Assembly (NCBI RefSeq): GCF_050624435.1
Contig: NC_134531.1
Location: forward strand, 255,144,812-255,208,811
DNA: 64,000 nt
Origin: Tenrec ecaudatus
Taxonomy: Eukaryota > Chordata > Mammalia > Afrosoricida > Tenrecidae
Direction of reading: 5' to 3'
Shown: positions 57,663 to 64,000 of the stretch, one piece after another
How positions within the stretch are numbered: position 1 is the first letter of the stretch
Layout: every line of letters begins with the position of its first letter
Notes under the pieces: model-generated
Databases searched by the model: none
Seen by the model: the letters and a program-made list of their open reading frames with translations, nothing else
Told to the model about the DNA's origin: nothing
Made by a program: the position numbers and the translations under genes

Positions 57663-57712
57663 TCATATATATATATATTCCACTTATATATATATATATA
57701 TTCCACTTATGT
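57663..57712. repeat. AT-rich tandem repeat
   Basis: TATATATATTCCACTTAT is present twice with AT tracts between, directly before the second ESRP1 fragment. Confidence 0.85.
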
Positions 57713-57784
57713 CTACCATCCTTATAAGGATCTCTGTTTGGGAAGTTTTTTGTATTTGTTTTTTTATCCCCACTTTTTTCTCTC

Positions 57785-58018
57785 GATCTCTTTGTTTTAT
57801 GCACAATCATAAACAAAAAAACCCCACAAAACTTATTAAGGACAGATATGTTGAAGTGTTTCAGTGCTCAGCTGAGGAGAGGAACTCTGTGTTGCTAGGG
57901 GTGGGCTGGGGATGGGGAGGCACTTTAAACCAAAATGACTTATCCTACAGCCTTGTAAATTACTTGCTTCTCTCTTTCCTCATACACATTCCCAGCTCTT
58001 GCAACACTTGTTATTGCT
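57785..58018 (+). pseudogene. ESRP1: Second, partial ESRP1 pseudogene fragment
   Basis: In one frame it reads [14 protein letters not shown] (about 57837-57880), better preserved than the same region of the main segment, then [10 protein letters not shown], ending in text matching the start of the proline-rich tail (ATTCCCAGCTCTTGCAAC). It aligns base by base with 55740-55908, including CAGCTGAGGAGAGGA, GGGGAGGCACTTTAAA and CTCTTTCCTC, and it has the same extra G-rich insertion ahead of GGCACTTTAAA. Both therefore come from one altered copy. It is cut off on the right by an AT-rich hairpin. It is not an exon of a working gene: no splice context and no continuation. Confidence 0.82.
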
Positions 58019-58092
58019 AATATATATGTATATATTTATTGCTAATATATGTATATATTTATTGCTTATATACATATATTAGCAATAACAAG
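58007..58092. repeat. AT-rich tandem and inverted repeat (hairpin)
   Basis: TATTGCTAATATATGTATAT (58038-58057) is the perfect reverse complement of ATATACATATATTAGCAATA (58068-58087), with a loop of about 10 bases. A further upstream copy of the left arm (58007-58034), two bases longer, makes a tandem pair. The outer match CTTGTTATTGCTAA/TTAGCAATAACAAG extends the palindrome to the ESRP1 fragment edge. Confidence 0.9.
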
Positions 58093-58129
58093 ATTCAATG
58101 TGCTACAGATTTATTTGGCTGCTATATAT

Positions 58130-58600
58130 ATTTAGTTAGAATTACTTTTGATTAACACCATGAGTGGAGAGCCAAACATTTCCCTCTTTGGCTTATTTGC
58201 AGTGGGGAAAATAAACATTGAGTATGGAAAAAAATTTTAAATCAATTTTGCAGTAAAACTGCCATTAAGATCAGAAATAAATTCTTTGTACTTGATGCCT
58301 TAAAGTTGTCCACTGAATGCTTTGATGTATTATTTCCTACAATAATACAGAGTTTTTGTAAATTGTTATATTTGATAATAAAACTTACCTATTTAAGAAA
58401 ATAATAAATAAGGCTTTACAAAGTAAAAGACTAAGTACTTTGAAATGATTATCATATCTGACAAACTGTGCTCCTTAGTCTTTCTGTGTTGGTAACAAGT
58501 TCATTGATTTTTTAGTATAAATTTGCTATATGCAGTATTTGCGACATACCTAGGCAGCTTATCTGAAATTTAAATTTAGTTTGATATTCTGTATTTCATT
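58130..58600. other. Unassigned AT-rich DNA
   Basis: No gene or repeat recognised. Confidence 0.4.
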
Positions 58601-58605
58601 TGACA

Positions 58606-59580
58606 ATTGTGATAGTTATGTATTTTGTGCCAACATGGTAACTGTAAAAAGACATGGGTGGAGTTAGCCTATCAGTTAAGTAGCAGCCTGATAACACCCC
58701 CACCCCCACCCCCCTGGAGGTGAAATCAAGGTGTACATATCTGGGGTCTATTTTACTCTCTGCCTTGGCCTTCCTTTTTGCTGACCTGGAGAGCTGCCAT
58801 ATTCCCAAGATATGTGCCACGGCCTCAGATGTGCACAGCTTTGCACCCACCAGCTTGTGACATGCCTGTCTTCTGCATCATTCCTTAAGCCTGTGTGAGT
58901 CTGACAAGGGACTTAGGGAATGCGGTAGTTAGTCTATTGTGCCAACCTGGCAGATAAACACATGTGGGGTTAATTGAAGGGTGGAGGGATGAATAGCTCA
59001 GTGAGCCTCACCTTTCTAGTTCTAGCGTTTTTTTTGCTTTGTGGTGGTCAGACCGGGGTGCAGCTGCCTTAGCCAATTCCCTGCTTCAGCCGGCAAGGCT
59101 CACTTCCTGCAAGACATCCCCGAGGAGATGCCACATGGACTTACCCCGATGCAGCCCTGGGTGCTGGAGCAGCTGTGTAGAGACCCCGGACAGAGCTGAG
59201 ATGTTTACACATTCACTGACTCAGCTTTCCCCCTTCAGCCAGAGTCATTGCGTGAGTTTTGTGAAATAGAGGATGACTTTGTAGATGGGTGTCAGACACA
59301 GGGGCTAATGTCGGATTTAATGGCTTGGACAGAATGGGGTTGGGATGCTTTCTTAATGTATACTACTCTTTCTATAAAACTCTCTCTTACACATAAGAGT
59401 TTCTGTGGATTTGTTTCTCTAGTTTACCCAGGTTAGCACAGGGACTATTATCGGGTTTGTAGAGTTGAACTGTGCTGTGACATTTTCTTGATATATAATT
59501 ACTTCTTGATATAACGCTCTTTCTTACACATATTGACTGTTACCATTTGTTTCTCTTGTCAATTCAGCCTAACACGGCAA
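58606..59580 (+). repeat. Family X repeat split by another family X copy
   Basis: The outer copy (58606-58924 and about 59441-59580) begins GTTATGTATTTTGTGCCAAC, then TTAGCCTATCAGTTAAGTAG, and ends ACCATTTGTTTCTCTTGTCA with GCCTAACACGG. The inner copy (58925-59440) starts CGGTAGTTAGTCTATTGTGCC and ends TTTCTCTAGTTTACCCAGG. GGGACTTA before and GGGACTAT after the inner copy are probably the target-site duplication. Confidence 0.72.
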
Positions 59581-59584
59581 ACTT

Positions 59585-59985
59585 CACCTCTACAAAAACT
59601 GTAATTATCTAATTTATTACCAACTTCTCTTTATCATGATCACTTTACTAAAGGTAGTTCTCGATTTGACTCATGACCAGCTGCACGTAGTATTGTTTTA
59701 TTTACTTAATTTGTACATTGTATGGCAAGTAATATATACACTGTACAATGTTGCGGTATGTAATTGCTGATAATGTCATTCTCAGATGTTCATTCCCAGG
59801 TACTCAAAGATCATATTCATAAAAATGTTGATCATAAAAGGCAATATTAAAACATTAAATGTATTTTATCTACATAAGAACTAATTTAGGACCGAGTTGT
59901 CATAACAGCTGAATCAGAAATCGGGACTGATTATATTTTAGCCACACTAGTTAAGATGAGCTTAGCTTCCTCCTATCCTAAATCA
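59585..59985. other. Unassigned DNA
   Basis: Nothing recognised. Confidence 0.4.
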
Positions 59986-59989
59986 TAAC

Positions 59990-60186
59990 TGCCCTTTGTG
60001 GTGCATTGGACTACACATGGGGCTACTCAGCACAAAGTTAGCACTTTGAACCCTGCAGCTTCTCTGCAGGGGAAAAGGAGATTTTCTCCTGTAAAGATGT
60101 CCAGCCTCAGGCACCACAGCGGGCACCTTTACTCTGCCTTCAAAGGCCCCTAAGAATCAGAAGGGACTAGATGGACGTAGCCTTGG
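59990..60186 (+). mobile_element. AfroSINE
   Basis: TTTGTGGTGCATTGGACTAC, AGTTAGCACTTTGAACCC, CTCCTGTAAAGATGTCCAGC, TACTCTGCCTTCAAAGGC, AAGAATCAGAAGGGACTAGA. The 5' text TGTGGTGCATTGGACTA is the tRNA-like head. Confidence 0.85.
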
Positions 60187-60326
60187 TTCTACAAACAAAC
60201 AATAAATCCTCCATTGTGTGACATTGTCTTTGTGACCACACATCTTATAGCTAGAGTTTATGGTACATCTGCATTTCCTTGTCTAGCTATTTTAACATTT
60301 AAAATTTCTTAAGGTCTTTGTATAAA

Positions 60327-60480
60327 GGTGTTTCTGGGTGGTACAAATGGCTAAATGAACAGTTGGAAGCTCAAGCCCATAAAGAGGTGCATTGGAAGGA
60401 AGGTCTGGTGATTTACTTCTAACTCTTCCCAGTCTTGGGAACCCCATGAAGCACAAGTCCATTCCTCAAACCCCGGGATC
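60327..60480 (+). mobile_element. AfroSINE variant
   Basis: GGTGTTTCTGGGTGGTACAA, GGAAGGAAGGTCTGGTGAT and CCCCATGAAGCACAAGTCC follow the order of an AfroSINE subfamily. It ends near the duplicated CCCGGGAT at 60474-60489. Confidence 0.6.
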
Positions 60481-60489
60481 CCGGGATCC

Positions 60490-61804
60490 CAGGATCTGGA
60501 GAGGACTTCAAACCAAATGCTTTTGTTTGTGTTGGATTCTTAAAGCATTCTGTTTAATGAAAATTATGGTGGCACAAATAATAACAATCTATCATATATC
60601 ATCTGGCACATATACTAGATAACTTCATTTCTAAACATTGAGGATATTGTAATTACTAGAATAATTGGGATAATCAATATTATAATAAAAATTACATTGA
60701 GGTGTTTTTGCAAAATTAAAGAAAGGTTCCCCACAGGACAATAATGTAATATTTCAAGAATAAACATATGGTTAGCCTTTGCCATGTGTCTTAAAAATAA
60801 CTGGATGTCCTGCAAATAGTATACTGTAAAAATTTTAAAAATACATCAAGTACAAGTTCTGGAAATGGCCAGCAGGTAGCAAGCACAGGAGGAGCCCGTA
60901 AGAAAACCCCACAGAGAACCCAGCAGGAAAGGGCCAGTTCTTCTGGAAGGCAGCACTTCACCAGGAAGCTGAGCGCACGAAGAATTTCCTTTTCTTTTTT
61001 GATTGTTTGATTTCCTCCCCCACCCCACCTCTCTCTTTCTCTTCCAGGATAAAATCGGAGTTTATCAACACACACTGAGCCTTTCAAATTCCCCTCCCTT
61101 TAAGGAGGGCAGGTGCCACTTCGGAATATTCAGTTCTGCTCTGCTCTGCTGCTGGGAACAGATCACAAACCCCAGTACAGCCCAGCCAGCCAAGCTCCTC
61201 ACTTCACCTGCTGGCCCCTGGGTCCCCTAAATGGAGAATTGACTGAGTAGAAAGCCTGGAGCTGGCCTCCCCACAATACAAGCACATTACTAGCCCCCAA
61301 CTTCCTTTCACCCCTTTCCTTCAGCACCCCTCCTCTCATTCTGCCTCCCTCCACACGTGGCAATGTGTCTGTGTCCCTGATCTACTCAAAATCAGAAGTC
61401 ACAGCCCTCACCAAAGCCAGGGACAAGATTGTTTTCCTTCTTAGCCTTTGCATTCTACTGTTATTTTATTGTAAATTGTTCTATAACCCTCTTTTGCTCC
61501 CATGTCCTCTCATTTCCAAGGTCATAACACCCTGGGGCTGCACAAACCTCCAAGACCGATGCAGGAAGACCACACGGACCCAGCCAGATTGCGTTCTTCT
61601 GGACTCACTCACCACTGACGGGCAGCCCTGACTGCTGCGGAGCATCCATCTTACCCCAGCAAGAGGGGGCCCATCCCAACCCACACAGCCAAGATCATCA
61701 CCTCCCAGGCCTTTGGGGAGCTTGTGACAACTGACTGTAGGGAAAGCCAGGCACAAACTCCATCACTGGATAAACCAATCCAGGCACCTGAGGACAAAGA
61801 CCCG
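60490..61804. other. Unassigned DNA
   Basis: About 1.3 kb without recognised gene or transposon. Relatively GC-rich at 60860-61770; could be unique sequence or an unrecognised old L1 5' region. Confidence 0.4.
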
Positions 61805-61905
61805 CTCACGTTCACACCAAACCAAACTCTGCCTGTCAGTGCTGACTCATAGCAACTAAAAGGACAGGGTAGCCTGCCCCCATTGAATACTTCAGGCTGG
61901 AACGA
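61805..61905 (-). mobile_element. AfroSINE 3' fragment
   Basis: CCAAACTCTGCCTGTCAGTG, CTGACTCATAGCAACTAAAAG and GACAGGGTAGCCTGCCCCC are the reverse of the SINE 3' half. Confidence 0.7.
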
Positions 61906-62104
61906 TCTATGTTAGCAGAAATCCTCATTTTCACCCACAGTCACAGAACCCCTTAACCACACCCAGCTCAAGTCCTTATTGTTTTCCCTTTTTCCTCCCC
62001 GCCAATGTCTCTTTCTTCTCTGGTCTCCCTCAGCATTTAGCTTTCAGTTGTTTCCTTCGCTCTCCTTTTTTTCTCTTTCACTTCTCTTCTTTAATTATAC
62101 TTCA

Positions 62105-62135
62105 CACACACGCACGCACACACACACATACAATT

Positions 62136-62182
<47 letters not shown>
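62105..62182. repeat. (CA)n and (CAT)n microsatellites
   Basis: A CA run (62105-62128) followed by about 15 CAT units (62136-62180). The latter yields a histidine run in one frame, which is not a protein feature. Confidence 0.97.
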
Positions 62183-62519
62183 CTTCCCACCCACCATCTC
62201 CTGCCTTTGCTCTCCCTATCCTAGTGAAAGATATGCCCATGTTAACTATTAAGTCTTATTACACTGTGTAATGCTGTCCCCCAATATTTTACTATCTTGG
62301 TTCCCAGAAGACCACTTATTATTACTAGTATTACTTATACCCCACTTTCTCATTTCCTACCCACTACTCCCCCGACCTAAGCTTCTCTCTCTCTTTTTCT
62401 TTATCCCTTCATCACATTTCTGGCTTCCATTAGACCTAACTCCCATGGCTCCAAGGAGCCAAATACCACTCCACAACACAGCAGCCCACACGCCGCTCAC
62501 AGTCGCACTGCTGTGCTAA
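62183..62519. other. Unassigned DNA
   Basis: Pyrimidine-rich (CTT/CCT) text; may be an old L1 5' UTR given the ORF1-like relic after it, but I cannot show this. Confidence 0.35.
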
Positions 62520-63620
62520 GGAAGCACAGTACCAGAATGCATGAATACATGAATGAAACCACCGGCAATCAGCCAATCCCAGTTTAATACTATGGAAAAG
62601 AAGCCCTAGAATTACCAGAAATTTAATTTAAAACAATGATGTTTAGGATCCTTCAAGAGATGAAGGAACACTCAGGGAAAAAGGGGGGAAGAAATTGAGA
62701 AACTAAAACTGTCACACCCAAAGGAATCCCAGAAGACAAACAACAAGTTAACAGAAATAAGCAATAGGGGCGAAAGATCAGAGGAATAGAATGGAATAAG
62801 AGGGAATTTGAGTGGGTTCAAAGACAGCCATTCTGGCTTCAGCTGATGAGAGACAAAAATCCACAACAACAACAACAAAAAAACAAAGGAATTGGAAAAA
62901 AGTCTGAGAATGATGTGGGATGTCATCTTGAACAGCAGTTCTCAACCTGTGAGTTACGACTCCTTTGGTTGCCTGACTCATAACAGTAGCAAAATTACAG
63001 TGATGAAGAAGCAATGAAGATACTTTTATGGTTGGGGGTCACCACAACATGAAGTACTGTATTAAAATGTTGTGGCATGAGGACGATTGAGAACCACTGA
63101 TCTAGAGAAACAATCTGCTTCTCATCAGGATCCTGGAAGAAGAAGAAACAGAAAAATCTACAAGAGAAAATAGTGGAAGAGAATTCATGGATGAAAAATA
63201 ATCTGTAATGTCATAAAAGAGGAAAGAGAAAATAGTATGTAAGAAACCGAGAGAATCCTAATAGGCTAGATGCCAGAAGAATGTTATTGAAAAGTATAAT
63301 TCACAACTTTTCCAACTTCAAGGAAGAGAAGAGAATCCAGTGGTTATCTAGTAAAAACAAACAAACAAAACAACAACAGTGACCTAGAAAGGAAAACTGA
63401 GACAGGGGGGCTCAGACTTCTCAGCAGAAACTATGTAAGCAAGAGAAAATGGAACGACACGTACCAACTTTGAAGGAAAAATAAACAAAACCCCTTGTCA
63501 AACAAGAATCCTATATCCAACAGAATCATCCCTCAAATACAAGGGAGAAATAAAGGGATTTCCAATGGAGAAAAATAGAGTTTGTGATAATAAGACCAGC
63601 ATTACAAAAAAAGTATTACT
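62520..63620 (+). mobile_element. Old L1 (or HAL1) ORF1 region, interrupted by SPIN
   Basis: Broken text of an old L1 ORF1 and its downstream spacer: LEEEETEKSTREN (about 63130) is the recognisable ORF1 stretch. It is followed by CTCAGCAGAAACTATGTAAGC, AATCCTATATCCAACAGAAT and AAGGGAGAAATAAAGGG, which are typical of the region after ORF1 in older L1 and the related HAL1 elements. A SPIN element splits it at 62933. No frame is intact. Confidence 0.68.
62925..63107. mobile_element. SPIN-type hAT MITE with target-site duplication
   Basis: The element (62933-63099) begins CAGCAGTTCTCAACCTGTG and ends GACGATTGAGAACCACTG, imperfect inverted repeats. CATAACAGTAGCAAAATTAC and GGGGGTCACCACAACATGA lie inside. 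The flanking 8-mers ATCTTGAA and ATCTAGAG match at 6 of 8 positions, with TA (decayed to TT on the left) in the centre. About 167 bp, so most of the interior is deleted. Confidence 0.93.
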
Positions 63621-63689
63621 GGAATCCCAGATTTGGCAAATGTGGCAAACATAATGGAGACCATTTTGAAGGTGATACAGTTGTTAAGT

Positions 63690-64000
63690 TCAAAAAATAA
63701 TAAAGACAGCTTTGAAACAAAAGTCCATTTTTTCATGTTTGCCCTTTTATCACTCCATGGTCCTTTCAATATTCTTCTCCAGGACCACAATTCAAATGCA
63801 TCAATTTTCCTTTTGTGTTCTTTATCCAACATCCACCTGCTGCATGCATATGGGGCAATGGAGAATATCCAGGCTTGGGTCAGGTGCACTTTAGTCCTCA
63901 AAGTAACATTCTTGATTTTTAAGACTCTAAAAATGTCTTGTGCAGCAGATTTATCAAATGCAACGCATTTTTGCTGCTTTCATTAGCATTGACTGTGGAT
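63690..64000 (-). mobile_element. RTE-clade LINE fragment, cut by window end
   Basis: Antisense RTE: ACTCCATGGTCCTTTCAATA, CATGCATATGGGGCAATGGA, CAGGCTTGGGTCAGGTGCAC, TTAGTCCTCAAAGTAACATTC, GCATTGACTGTGGAT. It continues beyond the window. Confidence 0.85.

Noticed and set aside
57785..58018. Possible functional ESRP1 exon
   Set aside because: It lacks splice sites, is cut by an AT hairpin, and shares an unusual insertion with the nearby pseudogene.
61979..62224. ORF with a histidine run
   Set aside because: The histidines are CAT repeats; the rest is pyrimidine-rich noncoding text.
1..64000. CRISPR arrays, bacterial operons, phage or plasmid systems
   Set aside because: No spaced direct repeats of the right form, no ribosome-binding-site spaced gene runs; the repeats are mammalian throughout.

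Overview
The window is vertebrate nuclear DNA, and I see no intact protein-coding gene, rRNA, tRNA or CRISPR array. It looks like a gene-poor stretch of an afrotherian mammal, most likely a tenrec such as Echinops telfairi. Three things point there: many AfroSINE-type SINEs (3' motif like GAGTCAGAAT..GGCAGTGAGTTTGG), an afrotherian RTE-clade LINE in at least 13 fragments, and non-autonomous SPIN hAT transposons, which are known from the tenrec genome and from only a scattered set of other tetrapods. The species call rests on recognising repeats from memory, not on a search.

Layout. 0-5 kb: an old antisense L1 tail, an interspersed repeat here called family X, and a processed RPL30 pseudogene (3.5-3.98 kb). 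5-9 kb: a long antisense RTE LINE carrying two later L1 insertions and an AfroSINE; one L1 seems to carry a 3' transduction. 9-19.4 kb: AfroSINEs, one split by a second hAT transposon; RTE 5' and 3' pieces; a long TATCTC-type microsatellite; unassigned DNA. 19.7-28.6 kb: a nearly full-length but dead L1 with a younger L1 3' UTR nested in ORF2. 28.6-35.1 kb: a nest of old L1, RTE, AfroSINE and family X. 36.6-38.1 kb: a 5'-inverted L1 with a clear 17-bp target-site duplication and three successive 3' ends. 38-49.1 kb: family X copies, two LTR-like elements in opposite orientation, an endogenous retrovirus pol relic, a 36-bp minisatellite, SPIN and RTE. 49.8-51.3 kb: another 5'-inverted L1. 53.5-58 kb: an intronless, broken ESRP1 pseudogene interrupted by family X and followed by a second, partial ESRP1 copy. 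58-64 kb: more family X, AfroSINEs, an old L1 split by a SPIN element, and an RTE fragment running off the window.

The elements act as genomic parasites, not as a pathway. L1 machinery probably made the two gene-derived pseudogenes; RTE shares a 3' tail motif with AfroSINE and may have mobilised it; the hAT elements are cut-and-paste passengers that needed an outside transposase. Nesting gives relative ages: old L1 and RTE first, then family X, AfroSINE and SPIN, then the youngest L1 3' UTR group. I found no previously undescribed functional system. The best leads are structural: the 3' transduction, the L1 with stacked 3' ends, the doubled ESRP1 pseudogene and the paired LTRs.
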